NCBI RefSeq assembly: GCF_900141785.1
Contig: NZ_FQYP01000001.1
Span: 682,001-746,000, forward strand
Direction of reading: 5' to 3'
DNA: 64,000 nucleotides
Origin: Aquimarina spongiae
GTDB taxonomy: Bacteria > Bacteroidota > Bacteroidia > Flavobacteriales > Flavobacteriaceae
Position numbers and translations under genes: made by a program. Positions 9,402 to 18,848 of this stretch are shown here, piece after piece; the first letter of the stretch is position 1, and each line of letters opens with the position of its first letter. Under the pieces are notes generated by a model. The model ran no database searches. It was not told the origin of the DNA and saw only the letters and a program-made list of their open reading frames with translations.

Positions 9402-10103
9402 TTAATTTTTTCTAACTCTTTGACCTTTTACCGGTTCAGAACGTTCTACAAATACATCATCTTCATAATAATTCAAAAATTGCGCAGGAAGCCCTAACCC
9501 TTCACGTAAAGGTTCTGAGGTTTGTTGCAAGTGATAATGCAAATGCGGTTCTGTAGAGGCACCGCTATTTCCTGCTTGCCCAATTTCTTGTCCTCTAGTT
9601 ACCATATCTCCAACAGCAACGATAATTGACCCTTTTTTTAAATGTGCAAGTATAGAAGTCTCTCCGTTTAAATGATCGATAATAACATAATTCCCAACCT
9701 GAGTACGATTTACCGTGCCAGGTTCATTGTCTTCAACAGAGCTTTCAATCGCTACTACCTTGCCATCTCCCGGAGCGTTCAAACGCTTTCCAAAGCAAAA
9801 ATAATCTTCATTTTTACTACCATCTCCTGAATAGCTTCTACGATTTTGTACAATCAATAGATCATAAGCATACCGCTCACTACGTGAAACAAAATGGTGG
9901 GCTCCATCGCCATGCGTTCTTCCGGCATTGACCGCAAACCATTCTTCTTCAAAAGGCAATTCTAATGTTGTAAGGGTTTGATAGTTAAGATAAACATCTT
10001 CATCCAGAGCCCCTTCATCTCCAATTAGGGTATCAGCACAAGATATAGGTGATACGATCAGAACGACAAATAAAGTATATGTAAGTAACTTCAAAAATTT
10101 CAT
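9402..10103 (-). CDS. M23-family metallopeptidase lipoprotein
   Basis: The 233-residue protein has an N-terminal signal with a possible lipobox (PISC, Cys22) and a LytM/M23 domain. Candidate zinc ligands are in GDGAHHFVSRSERYAYD (His70, Asp81) and in PHLHYHL (His187, His189), with a conserved His in ILAHL (154). GDGKVVAIE, NYVIIDHLNGE and GNSGASTEPHLH are diagnostic M23 strands. The metal site looks intact. M23 enzymes cut peptidoglycan cross-links or other peptides. It lies 6 bp downstream of the barrel-like gene at 10110. Confidence 0.85.
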   Translation of the reverse strand: MKFLKLLTYTLFVVLIVSPISCADTLIGDEGALDEDVYLNYQTLTTLELPFEEEWFAVNAGRTHGDGAHHFVSRSERYAYDLLIVQNRRSYSGDGSKNEDYFCFGKRLNAPGDGKVVAIESSVEDNEPGTVNRTQVGNYVIIDHLNGETSILAHLKKGSIIVAVGDMVTRGQEIGQAGNSGASTEPHLHYHLQQTSEPLREGLGLPAQFLNYYEDDVFVERSEPVKGQRVRKN

Positions 10104-10109
10104 AATGAA

Positions 10110-10823
10110 TTAAAATTTAAAGTGAATACCAAGGTTAATTTGATGTTGTAGTTCTCTATATGCATTAAAAACCTGAAGCCTATCATAATTAAAAGTATAA
10201 CCCGCTTTCAGATCAAAATGAGTAGAGATACTGTATTTATATTCGGTGACCCATAAGGCGCTTTGATATTTGTTTAATGAATAAAAGCTTTCTTCGAACG
10301 TAGAAGTTCTCCAAAGGATAACTGGGATCACTACTTTGGATGAAATGGACTGGTTATCATTTATCTGATAGGCAAATCGTCCTGCAACGCCCAATTTTTG
10401 CTGAACATCATATTGCCGCCAGTCGAAATAAGAAGCTATATTGGTTTGTGTTTGTAACCCCACATGTGCTTTAAACTTCTCATTTTTATAAACTTGTTTC
10501 AACGTACTTATATTCAACACTAGTTTAGCATATTGAGGGTTCGCCTCTGGAATGATATTCGTTTCTAATTCAGAATTTAAATAATCGAGTTGTACTTCAA
10601 ACAGCTTTTCCTTTTTGGTAATACGGGTATATTTAAGTTGATAATTCAAAGCATTATATTCATAACGTTGAACCGGGGCAAAGGCCAGATTTGTTAAGTA
10701 TCCAAGAGTATATCCCGTAGCGAGTTCTAGTGTATTCTTTAGAGCGTTATTTTCTTCCTGAGAGAAAACAGTGGAGATAGAAAACGTAACCATCAAAATC
10801 AAGAAGACGATTCTTTTATTCAT
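10110..10823 (-). CDS. Predicted outer-membrane beta-barrel-like protein
   Basis: The 237-residue protein has a signal peptide (cleavage near VFSQ/EE). The mature part is rich in alternating aromatic/polar strands (YQLKYTRITKKEKLFEVQLDY, WVTEYKYSISTHFDLKAGYTF) and ends LGIHFKF. The terminal Phe fits Bam-dependent outer-membrane barrels. No family is recognised. It is first gene of a two-gene operon with the M23 peptidase and is divergent from kinase pair 2. Confidence 0.6.
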   Translation of the reverse strand: MNKRIVFLILMVTFSISTVFSQEENNALKNTLELATGYTLGYLTNLAFAPVQRYEYNALNYQLKYTRITKKEKLFEVQLDYLNSELETNIIPEANPQYAKLVLNISTLKQVYKNEKFKAHVGLQTQTNIASYFDWRQYDVQQKLGVAGRFAYQINDNQSISSKVVIPVILWRTSTFEESFYSLNKYQSALWVTEYKYSISTHFDLKAGYTFNYDRLQVFNAYRELQHQINLGIHFKF

Positions 10824-10945
10824 AAATTAAAGGTTGAATGCGTATAGAGAAAGATCGCTGTACCTATATTACAGTTCTTTGCAGATCAAAACACGCTACT
10901 TTTGAAAACAAAGCAATTGAAAAAATACCATTGAAAAATAAGTAT

Positions 10946-10974
10946 TTGATCATCGTCGCATATTCGATGATCAA
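10946..10974. promoter_or_regulatory. Perfect 10-bp dyad in divergent promoter region
   Basis: TTGATCATCG (10946-10955) and CGATGATCAA (10965-10974) are exact complements separated by 9 bases. They lie between the divergent barrel/M23 operon and the histidine kinase gene at 11032. The position suits an operator, possibly for the adjacent LytTR regulator; this is inferred from position only. Confidence 0.45.
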
Positions 10975-11031
10975 CGTTGAAATCATCAATTCAACAAATA
11001 AATTTTGTCGTTCTTTGTTGAAAACAATACA

Positions 11032-12054
11032 ATGAATGCTTCAAGAATAAGACTATACATCGGGCATATTGCATTCTGGTCACTCAACTATTGGTTTGTT
11101 ATTTTTGGGTCAGCATTCAACTGGAACGGTTTTAGCTATAGTGATGGTAGCTTAGCTTACGCATACGCCTATGGACTTTTCTTTAATGCGTTATTGTTTT
11201 ATGCTCAAGCTTTTTTATTCCTCAGCATATATAAACACCACAAAAAAATAATATTTTATCTGGCAAGCTTTGCTATCATAAGCTTAGTTACGGTAATCGA
11301 AACGTATTTAGATTTTTTGGTCTATGACCTGTATCACATTACTGGCGAAGTAATATCAGGAAGTTTGACTACCAATTTTATTGTACATGCTTTATACAGC
11401 GCAGCAGGTTTTTACTACATCATAAAGTTTGAATACCGAAAATCAGAAAAGGTCAAACAAAAGCTGATCGAGGAGACCTACAAGTCAGAATTAAAATATC
11501 TAAAAGCACAGCTAAACCCTCATTTTTTATTTAATGGCATCAATAGTGTTTACCATCTGATAGGTAAAGATGATACTTTGGCAAAAGAAACTCTGCTACA
11601 ATTTTCGGGCTTATTACGGTATCAACTATACGAAAGTAACGCACATATTCCTTTAGAAAAAGAACTAGATTATATACAGAAGTATATAAAAATAGAAGAG
11701 ACTCGTAAAGGCGGAGACATCAACTTAATTTATGATATTCAATTCGAAAACGCCGAACTAAAAATTGCACCTCTATTATTAATCCCTTTTATTGAAAACG
11801 CTTTTAAACATTGCAGCAATCATATTGACAGCAATGCCAATAGTATTGAGATTCAAATTAAAGAGCAGGAAAAGCGGCTTAGTATGAAAGTGATCAATAG
11901 TTATGATGATATATCTATAACCAAAAATGGGGTAGGAGGTATAGGGTTACAAAATGTGCAAAAACGTTTATCTTTAGTATATCCGGATCAACATCATTTA
12001 AGTATTCAAAAAGAGAATGCTCAACATATGGTTAATCTTTCTATTCGATTATAA
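11032..12054 (+). CDS. LytS-like sensor histidine kinase (pair 2)
   Basis: The 340-residue kinase has four membrane helices (about 10-140), then a linker, then LNPHFLFNGINSVYHLIG with the acceptor His and a HATPase domain (LLIPFIENAFKH, GVGGIGLQNVQKRLSLVYP). The frame stays open nine codons further upstream to a TTG at 11005. The ATG at 11032 is preferred because it starts directly before the first helix. It lies 8 bp before its response regulator and is divergent from the M23 operon. Confidence 0.92.
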   Translation: MNASRIRLYIGHIAFWSLNYWFVIFGSAFNWNGFSYSDGSLAYAYAYGLFFNALLFYAQAFLFLSIYKHHKKIIFYLASFAIISLVTVIETYLDFLVYDLYHITGEVISGSLTTNFIVHALYSAAGFYYIIKFEYRKSEKVKQKLIEETYKSELKYLKAQLNPHFLFNGINSVYHLIGKDDTLAKETLLQFSGLLRYQLYESNAHIPLEKELDYIQKYIKIEETRKGGDINLIYDIQFENAELKIAPLLLIPFIENAFKHCSNHIDSNANSIEIQIKEQEKRLSMKVINSYDDISITKNGVGGIGLQNVQKRLSLVYPDQHHLSIQKENAQHMVNLSIRL

Positions 12055-12062
12055 CAAGTAAA

Positions 12063-12737
12063 ATGAAACCTCTTAATTGCATAATTATAGATGATGAACC
12101 TATTGCCAGAGAAGGCATTGCCGAGTATTGTAATCAGATTGAATCGGTACATGTGATTGCACTATGCAAGAATGTATTGCAAGCCAATCACTACTTAGAA
12201 CAACATAAAATTGATGTAATATTTCTGGATATCAATATGCCTTTGGTTTCGGGTATGGATTGGTTAAAAGGGTTACAAAATTCTCCTTCGGTCATCATGA
12301 CTACTGCATATGAAGAATATGCGCTGGAAAGTTTCTCATATAATGTCTTGGACTATCTGGTAAAGCCCATTTCTTTCGAACGATTTTTGCAGGCAGTAAA
12401 CAAAGTATATCACTATCTCGGAGATACCTCTATGGATAATGTGCTTTTTGTAAAAAGTGACAAACAGCTTAAAAAGATTGCCCTAGCAGACATTCAATTT
12501 GTAGAAGCCATGCAAAACTACATCAAAGTTATAACAACAAAAGAAACTGTAGTTACCAATACTTCTCTAAAAGCTTTTAAAGAACTACTTCCTGAAGAAG
12601 CCTTTATACAAACACATAAATCATTTATTGTGTCTAAATATAAGGTAGACAAAATTGCAGATAACCAAATTTGTATTGGAACGTATCACATTCCCATTAG
12701 TGTACGACTCAAAAAGGCGGTTTTGGATCAATTTTAA
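12063..12737 (+). CDS. LytTR-family response regulator (pair 2)
   Basis: The 224-residue receiver plus LytTR protein has IIDDEPIAREG, phospho-acceptor Asp in IFLDINMP and VKPISF. The LytTR domain carries VEAMQNYIKVITT and IQTHKSFIVSKYKV. It is co-transcribed with the kinase at 11032. Its last 29 bp overlap the tail of the convergent oxygenase-WD40 gene, so the two 3' ends are mutually antisense. Confidence 0.92.
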   Translation: MKPLNCIIIDDEPIAREGIAEYCNQIESVHVIALCKNVLQANHYLEQHKIDVIFLDINMPLVSGMDWLKGLQNSPSVIMTTAYEEYALESFSYNVLDYLVKPISFERFLQAVNKVYHYLGDTSMDNVLFVKSDKQLKKIALADIQFVEAMQNYIKVITTKETVVTNTSLKAFKELLPEEAFIQTHKSFIVSKYKVDKIADNQICIGTYHIPISVRLKKAVLDQF

Positions 12738-14100
12738 GCTTAGTAATAATACCATCATATCCAGCAACATATACGAAACCATTGATGAGTTTTATATCCT
12801 GTAGAAAGTTTTTTGCGCCAAATACCTCTGTTGTTTCTTTAGTTTTTTCATCAAATGAAATGATCTTATTACTCTCACCACAACTAATGATGTGCTGATT
12901 GTAATAAACAATTGAACGTATAATATCACTATGTACCTTTGTTTTGATAATCTTTTTGGTTTCCAAAGATAATTCTATCAAAGTACCATCTTTTGCCCCA
13001 GCAAGAATAACATTTCTTTTTTCGGTATTGATACAAAATAAGGGTTGATCATGTGTATATAAGCATTTGGTTTTCCTGGAATATATATTAGTGATACAAA
13101 TATTCCCGTTTTCGCAACAACTTATAGCATTATTTCCGACAATAGAAAGCCCCCAAACCCAATGATGATGTACTGGTATGGTTTCAATAATCTGCAAATT
13201 AGTATCCAAAACATACATTTTTCCACTAGTCCCAACTGCTATAATTAATTCATCCTTGAAGTTTGTTATATTCAGAATCATCTCGTCAAGATGAGTAACA
13301 GCCAATACTTCACCGGATAAGTGCCATTTTTTAACAGTAAAATCCCTGGAACAAGATACGAACTCATGCATTTGGCAAAGTGATATCATCTTGATCACCG
13401 ATTTTGAATGAATCTCAATAGTGTTTAAAAGCTCAAGATTAGTATTCCAGTGTTTTATTTTTGTATCTCTACCACCACTTAAGAACTGGTTGTCATTCAG
13501 CTGTAGTAAATTCCAAATATACCCTTGATGATTAGTACTAGCTGCATTACTTTGAACCATAACATCTGATCGCAAAATGTATTTGTTGCCCTTAATAACT
13601 CTAGCTCCTGTATGCCATATTTGATGATCGAAAATCACTAATTTACCTTTTTTAGGAACAATAGTTTTTACTGGAAACTGTGCATTTTTTGATGTGTAAA
13701 ACTCGGTTGCTCCAGCTTTAAAACAGCTATTATCATTAAGATACAACAGAAATGTAAACTTGGACTCATGGTTTGAATTTGGATAGTACACCCCGTCCTG
13801 ATGTCGTGAAAACAGTTGATCTTTTTGGTATCTGCAGAATCTGATTTTTTCATTAACACCAGTAATTTGTCCTTTCAAATCAAGAATTTGACGCTGTGTT
13901 AACTTTTCAAATAGATAATCAGATAACACATTATTATTCTCTACCAAACGATCATTATTTCTGTAATAATTTGGATAGTGACTTATAGCTTTTTCAAATT
14001 TCTGTATTCTTGAATTCAAGATGTTATCCACATCTATATCAGACAAAAAATCTTCAATCTCTATAAGTGTTAAATCATTTATTTTGGTGGTTGCATGCAT
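12709..14100 (-). CDS. 2-oxoglutarate/Fe(II) oxygenase fused to a WD40 propeller
   Basis: The 463-residue protein has no signal peptide. Residues about 85-185 form a prolyl-4-hydroxylase-type dioxygenase domain: RHQDG gives His100 and Asp102, IWHTG gives His163, and GNKYILRSDV gives a 2-oxoglutarate-binding Lys173 or Arg177. Residues about 190-463 are a seven-blade-like WD40 propeller (GYIWNLLQLNDNQFLSGGRD, then similar units ending FVYVAGYDGIITKLKI). The metal and cosubstrate residues look intact, so it should be active. A cytosolic protein hydroxylase that recruits its target through the propeller is an inference. It is a single gene, convergent with and overlapping the response regulator. 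Confidence 0.85.
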   Translation of the reverse strand: MHATTKINDLTLIEIEDFLSDIDVDNILNSRIQKFEKAISHYPNYYRNNDRLVENNNVLSDYLFEKLTQRQILDLKGQITGVNEKIRFCRYQKDQLFSRHQDGVYYPNSNHESKFTFLLYLNDNSCFKAGATEFYTSKNAQFPVKTIVPKKGKLVIFDHQIWHTGARVIKGNKYILRSDVMVQSNAASTNHQGYIWNLLQLNDNQFLSGGRDTKIKHWNTNLELLNTIEIHSKSVIKMISLCQMHEFVSCSRDFTVKKWHLSGEVLAVTHLDEMILNITNFKDELIIAVGTSGKMYVLDTNLQIIETIPVHHHWVWGLSIVGNNAISCCENGNICITNIYSRKTKCLYTHDQPLFCINTEKRNVILAGAKDGTLIELSLETKKIIKTKVHSDIIRSIVYYNQHIISCGESNKIISFDEKTKETTEVFGAKNFLQDIKLINGFVYVAGYDGIITKLKIDPKPPF

Positions 14101-14174
14101 ATAAAGGATCTATACGTTTTCCTTAAACAAAGGTCATAGAACTAAAACAGATATGCATTGATGTATGGTAAGAT

Positions 14175-14780
14175 CTACTTATTAACGACAGTTTTTCGGA
14201 TTCTACTCAGAGATTCTGGTGTAACTCCCAAGTACGAAGCAATATAGTGATGTGGAATTCTATTGAGTAAATCGGGGTATAATTTTATAAAACTTTCGTA
14301 ACGATTTGAAGCATTTTGATGTTGTAAGGATTCTATTCGTTCTATAGCTAGGAGATAATTGAACTCTGCCATTAGTCGTCCAAAAGTATTGAAGGCTTCG
14401 CTTTGAGTATACAACCATTTCCAATAGGAATATTTGACAGAGATCAACCTACCAGGTACAATACATTCTATAATTTCTTTACTAGGATGTCCTTTTAGTA
14501 AGCTGGCAAATGAAGCTACCAACAAATTTCGTGAATCGTAATTAAAATAACTTGTAATCTCTTTACCGTCTTTTATTTGGTATACGCGATAAACACCCGA
14601 AATAACAAATTTTAAGGATGTACATATTTGTTCTTGTTTCAGGATAAGATCACCTTTGTCATACTTTTCAACAGATAGTTCAGACTGTAAAAGATTGATA
14701 TCTGTTTCCGATAGTGGTACCCAATTGCTAATAAAAGCTATTAATTTTTGATATTCTTCTGGTTGCTTCATAAACATCAT
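14175..14780 (-). CDS. Crp/Fnr-family transcriptional regulator
   Basis: The 201-residue protein has an N-terminal cyclic-nucleotide-binding fold (YDKGDLILKQEQICTSLKFVISG) and a C-terminal winged helix (IPHHYIASYLGVTPESLSRIRK). The recognition helix is typical of the Bacteroidota group of small Crp-like regulators. No Fnr cysteine cluster is present and the cNMP-binding Arg is not obvious, so the ligand is unclear. The start is MMFMKQ; translation could begin at the third Met (14771). Confidence 0.85.
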   Translation of the reverse strand: MMFMKQPEEYQKLIAFISNWVPLSETDINLLQSELSVEKYDKGDLILKQEQICTSLKFVISGVYRVYQIKDGKEITSYFNYDSRNLLVASFASLLKGHPSKEIIECIVPGRLISVKYSYWKWLYTQSEAFNTFGRLMAEFNYLLAIERIESLQHQNASNRYESFIKLYPDLLNRIPHHYIASYLGVTPESLSRIRKTVVNK

Positions 14781-15108
14781 AAAGCTACAAAGTTTATATC
14801 AATTTTATAACAGTTGCGAATTATTCACAATCCCAAATTTTTCCTAAAGCTAGAGGAGTTCATTTCATTATTCCTATATTTAAAACCATAAACAATACCG
14901 AAACACACCATCATATTGTTTCAAACACTTTGGCTTACAAATTAGGAGGATATTCCACAAAAATGAAATTGAAACTTTTATTTTTCATGAGTGCATTGAT
15001 TAACTTCAGACAGCCGATCAATTCTAAAGGTCTTCAAACATGCTTCCAAAATTTGTTTCTAAGTCAGCTACCTAAAACATCCATTATTTTCTAATCCATT
15101 GTATTGAT
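14781..15108. other. Divergent intergenic region, one doubtful mini-ORF
   Basis: The 328 bp between the Crp-like gene and the BNR propeller gene must hold promoters for both. An AGGAGG at 14944-14949 precedes an ATG at 14963 that opens a 43-codon frame to 15094 (MKLKLLFFMSALINF, then no recognisable sequence). The Shine-Dalgarno match is strong but 13 bases away, and Bacteroidota rarely rely on it, so I do not call it a gene. No clear repeat was seen. Confidence 0.4.
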
Positions 15109-18100
15109 ATGAATTTCAGTCTAAATTCACAATTACTGTTTTTATCATTTTTTATCTCAACAATACCCCTATTATCACAAGATTTTGGAGCCCTGCAGTA
15201 TCGAACCGTAGGCCCTGCCCGTGGGGGTCGTGTAACCACAGTAACGGGAGTAGCCATGCAACCCGGTACTTTTTACCTGGGAGCTTCTGGTGGGGGAGTT
15301 TGGAAATCTGAAGATTATGGAACGACCTGGAACAATGTCTCTGATGGGTTCTTTGACACACCATCAATAGGAGCGATTCAAGTAGCCGAAAACGATCCAA
15401 ACATTGTATATGTGGGAACAGGTTCTGACGGATTACGAAGTAATGTCATAAGTGGAAAAGGAGTCTACAAATCTATCGATGCTGGTAAAACCTGGGAACA
15501 TATCGGACTTAAAAATGTAGGACAAATTGGCGCTGTAGAAATTGATCCTACGAATAGTAATGTGGTTTGGGTGGCTGCTATAGGAAATACGTTCAAAAGC
15601 AACCCAGAACGAGGCGTCTTTAAAACTACTGATGGAGGAAAAAACTGGGAAAAAGTATTATCTATTTCCGATAAGGTGGGCTTTTCGGATATTGAATTGC
15701 TACCGGGAAACCCCAATGTTATTTATGCTGCCGCATGGAAGGCTGAGCGTAAGCCATGGACCATTATATCAGGTGGGTCTGCAGATGAAGGGGGTATATA
15801 CAAATCCATTAACGGAGGAAAAGATTGGATCAAACTGAAAAACGGATTGCCAAAGGGCACCATAGGTAAGATTGATCTCGCCGTTTCTGCTGCCAATTCG
15901 AGTATGCTTTATGCCATTATTGAAGCTCCCAAAGGCGAGCAAGGATTGTATAAATCTATTGATCAAGGAAAGTCGTTTGCGCATGTTTCGAAAGACAAGC
16001 GCTTGGTGAATCGACCATTTTATTACACCAATGTAGAATTAGACCCTACAAACCCTGATGTTATATATTCTAACGCCAATCCATTGATCAAATCAGAAGA
16101 TGGCGGTAAAACCTGGAAGGAAATGAAAGTACCTCATGGGGACAATCATGACATTTGGTTAAATCCCAATAACCCGCAACTCCTAATCCAGGCTAATGAT
16201 GGTGGGGCCAATGTTAGTTTTAATGGAGGTAAGAGCTGGTCCACTCAGTTCAACCAACCTACGGCAGAACTTTATCAAGTAGAAGTAGATGACCAATATC
16301 CCTATTGGTTGTATGCGGGTCAACAAGACAATTATACTACCATTGCCATACCTAGTTTTCCACCAAGTGCGGTGCAAAGCGTTGGGTCTGCATGGGTGAT
16401 CAATACAGGTGGTTGCGAAACTGGACCGGCCGTTCCAAAACCAGGTAATCACAATATTGTATATGCCAATTGCAAAGGACGATTCGGTGTTTTCAACAAG
16501 CTTACTGGGGTAGAGAAAAGCCATTATGTAGGAGCAAGTAATATATACGGGCATAACCCCAAGGATTTGAAATATCGTTTTCAAAGAGTGGCACCAATAC
16601 ATGTTTCACCACATAATCCAGATGTCGTCTATCACGGATCCCAATTCTTGCACAAAACGGATTCTGATGGATATTCCTGGGAAACCATTTCTCCAGATTT
16701 AACAGCTTTCGAACAGGATAAACAGGTCATTTCAGGAAGTCCTATAACCCGAGATATCACCGGAGAAGAATATTACAGTACATTATACTCGATAAGAGAG
16801 TCGACTCTACAAGAAGGTTTGATTTGGACGGGATCTAATGATGGAGTGGTTTTCATCACCAAAGATGGAGGCAAAACATGGAAAAATGTAACTCCAAAAA
16901 AACTACCGAAAGGGGGCAGGGTAGAATCTATTGCACCCTCGCATCATGATGTAGCCACTGCTTATATTGCTGTAGACAGGCATTTATTGGGAGATTCTCG
17001 ACCTTATCTTTATAAAACCACAGATTATGGTGCTAATTGGACCTTATTGAGTACGGCTTCCAACGGAATCCCAAGTGATTATACCACTCGTGTCTTGCGG
17101 GAAGATCCTATACAACAAGGATTATTGTATGCGGGTACAGAATATGGGATGTTTGTTTCATTCAATGATGGGACTACTTGGCAATCGTTTCAACAAAATC
17201 TACCGGTTACTCCAATCACCGATATAAAAATATTTAGAGGGGATTTGGTGTTAAGCACTATGGGACGTGGATTTTGGATATTGGATAATATTACCACTTT
17301 ACGAGATAAAGCCATACAAAATCTAGCGTCGTCGCCCCATCTTTTTAAACCGGACACAACAATACGCTATCGTTATCCAAAAATTCGTGCCGGCAACAGC
17401 TTTCCTAAATATCCGAGAACTACGGTCTATATGGATTATTATTTACCTGAGGCCACCAAAGGTTTGAAGCTAGAGATCTTTAATGATAAAAACGAACCGC
17501 TTATTACCATGTTAAGTGATAGTACTCAATTAAAATCTTCAGTTAAAGAGGTTGAGGATATGAATTTGAGTACCACTTTTCGATACGTTAATCAAAAACT
17601 AAAAGCCAAGAAAGGTCTAAATCGTTTTGAATGGGGCCTGCATAAAAAAGGACCCTGGCATAAAGACCAAAAGAAACGCTACAAAAACGGACCAATGGTG
17701 CTCCCGGGAAACTATACGGTTAAACTTACCGTAGGAGATAAGACCATGGAACAAGATTTTGTAGTGTTGGTGGATCCTCGCGTAAAAGCAGATGGAATAA
17801 CCAAAGAGATACTTCAAAAACAACACGAAATGCAAGAAAAAGTGATCGCGTTGCTCACTGAAGCCCGTCTGCTACAAGATCGCTTAGAAAAAGAAGTCAA
17901 AAAGCTAGAAACCAAAGATCAAAAAACAGATAGGAATCAATTGGAAAGCCTAAAAAAAGCTTTACAACAGCTTAAGAATGAAAAAGGAGCCTATCCACAA
18001 CAAATGTTAGTATCACAGATATCCTATATCTACAACATGGTAAATGGCGCTGATCAAATTATCGGAAAAGATGTGGTGGAGCGTTATCAAGAATTGATGA

Positions 18101-18138
18101 CAGATTTTACAGCTATTAAAAACAGGGTGCAGCTATAG
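15109..18138 (+). CDS. Secreted BNR/sortilin-type beta-propeller protein (VPS10-like)
   Basis: The 1009-residue protein has a signal peptide (about 1-23). Two propellers follow, built from BNR/Asp-box-like repeats: WKSEDYGTTWNNVSDG, YKSIDAGKTWEHIG, FKTTDGGKNWEKV, YKSINGGKDWIKL, FITKDGGKTWKNV and YKTTDYGANWTLL. The C-terminal 250 residues hold a beta-sandwich (GLNRFEWGLHKKGP, GNYTVKLTVGD) and a coiled-coil tail (about 890-1009). Length and order match the large 'glycosyl hydrolase/sialidase-like' Bacteroidota family whose catalytic activity is unproven. It abuts the convergent LytTR gene with no spacer. Confidence 0.85.
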   Translation: MNFSLNSQLLFLSFFISTIPLLSQDFGALQYRTVGPARGGRVTTVTGVAMQPGTFYLGASGGGVWKSEDYGTTWNNVSDGFFDTPSIGAIQVAENDPNIVYVGTGSDGLRSNVISGKGVYKSIDAGKTWEHIGLKNVGQIGAVEIDPTNSNVVWVAAIGNTFKSNPERGVFKTTDGGKNWEKVLSISDKVGFSDIELLPGNPNVIYAAAWKAERKPWTIISGGSADEGGIYKSINGGKDWIKLKNGLPKGTIGKIDLAVSAANSSMLYAIIEAPKGEQGLYKSIDQGKSFAHVSKDKRLVNRPFYYTNVELDPTNPDVIYSNANPLIKSEDGGKTWKEMKVPHGDNHDIWLNPNNPQLLIQANDGGANVSFNGGKSWSTQFNQPTAELYQVEVDDQYPYWLYAGQQDNYTTIAIPSFPPSAVQSVGSAWVINTGGCETGPAVPKPGNHNIVYANCKGRFGVFNKLTGVEKSHYVGASNIYGHNPKDLKYRFQRVAPIHVSPHNPDVVYHGSQFLHKTDSDGYSWETISPDLTAFEQDKQVISGSPITRDITGEEYYSTLYSIRESTLQEGLIWTGSNDGVVFITKDGGKTWKNVTPKKLPKGGRVESIAPSHHDVATAYIAVDRHLLGDSRPYLYKTTDYGANWTLLSTASNGIPSDYTTRVLREDPIQQGLLYAGTEYGMFVSFNDGTTWQSFQQNLPVTPITDIKIFRGDLVLSTMGRGFWILDNITTLRDKAIQNLASSPHLFKPDTTIRYRYPKIRAGNSFPKYPRTTVYMDYYLPEATKGLKLEIFNDKNEPLITMLSDSTQLKSSVKEVEDMNLSTTFRYVNQKLKAKKGLNRFEWGLHKKGPWHKDQKKRYKNGPMVLPGNYTVKLTVGDKTMEQDFVVLVDPRVKADGITKEILQKQHEMQEKVIALLTEARLLQDRLEKEVKKLETKDQKTDRNQLESLKKALQQLKNEKGAYPQQMLVSQISYIYNMVNGADQIIGKDVVERYQELMTDFTAIKNRVQL

Positions 18139-18834
18139 TTACAACTTCGCCAAATCCTCCAACTTTTCTGAAACAATAACTTTGTACATGGCGCTCACGG
18201 GAACTTTGGTATCCTCAATTAATAAATGGGTGCGGGTGGCTTTGGTTACCCGTTCCAAATTGGCAATATAGGATTTATGAGTACGCTGAAAATTCTCTGA
18301 TAATAGGGTAGTGATATTGATTAAGGTTTCTGAAATCAGGTACATTCTGGTATCCGTAAAGATCTTCAAGTAATTTCCAAAACTTTGGATATACAAAATA
18401 GAAGTAAAAGGAATATTTACAGGCATCCCATCATGTTTGATCTGTAACTCTTCTTTTGTGCTATGTTGTTTCGGTGCCGAAATGGTTGACACTGTGACCT
18501 TGTTAATGGCTTTCAAAAAACGTTCGATCTTTATAGGTTTTAATAAATAATCTACCACACCATAATTATAACTTTCCAGCGCATATTCAGAATAAGCTGT
18601 CGTTAAGATCACCTTAGGCGGACGTACCATGGCATTCAATATTTCCATCCCATTCAACTCTGGCATTTCAATATCCAAAAAAATAAGATCTACTTCATTA
18701 TGCTGGGCAAAGTTGATAAACTCCAAGGGATTACCTGTGCTGAGTACAATTTCAAAATTGTTGATTTTAGAACAATACTCTTCCAACACTTTGCGCGCTA
18801 GTATTTCGTCATCTATGATCCCTATTTTCATCAT
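18139..18834 (-). CDS. LytTR-family response regulator (pair 3)
   Basis: The 231-residue receiver domain has IIDDEILARKV, phospho-acceptor Asp in IFLDIEMPEL and LLKPIKIERF. The LytTR domain carries IQSFGNYLKIFTD and RTHKSYIANLERV. It lies 14 bp after its kinase. The kinase is divergent from the duplicated serine-hydrolase genes, whose upstream regions share a conserved dyad, so those genes are plausible targets. Confidence 0.92.
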   Translation of the reverse strand: MMKIGIIDDEILARKVLEEYCSKINNFEIVLSTGNPLEFINFAQHNEVDLIFLDIEMPELNGMEILNAMVRPPKVILTTAYSEYALESYNYGVVDYLLKPIKIERFLKAINKVTVSTISAPKQHSTKEELQIKHDGMPVNIPFTSILYIQSFGNYLKIFTDTRMYLISETLINITTLLSENFQRTHKSYIANLERVTKATRTHLLIEDTKVPVSAMYKVIVSEKLEDLAKL

Positions 18835-18848
18835 AAAGCAGTTTTTGG

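Noticed and set aside
10838..11035. 65-residue plus-strand frame (MRIEKDRCTYITVLC...)
   Set aside because: It covers the divergent promoter region and the perfect dyad at 10946-10974, has no recognisable features and overlaps the kinase start.
14963..15094. 43-codon frame after a strong AGGAGG
   Set aside because: Spacing from AGGAGG is long and Bacteroidota seldom depend on it; the peptide has no convincing signal or domain.
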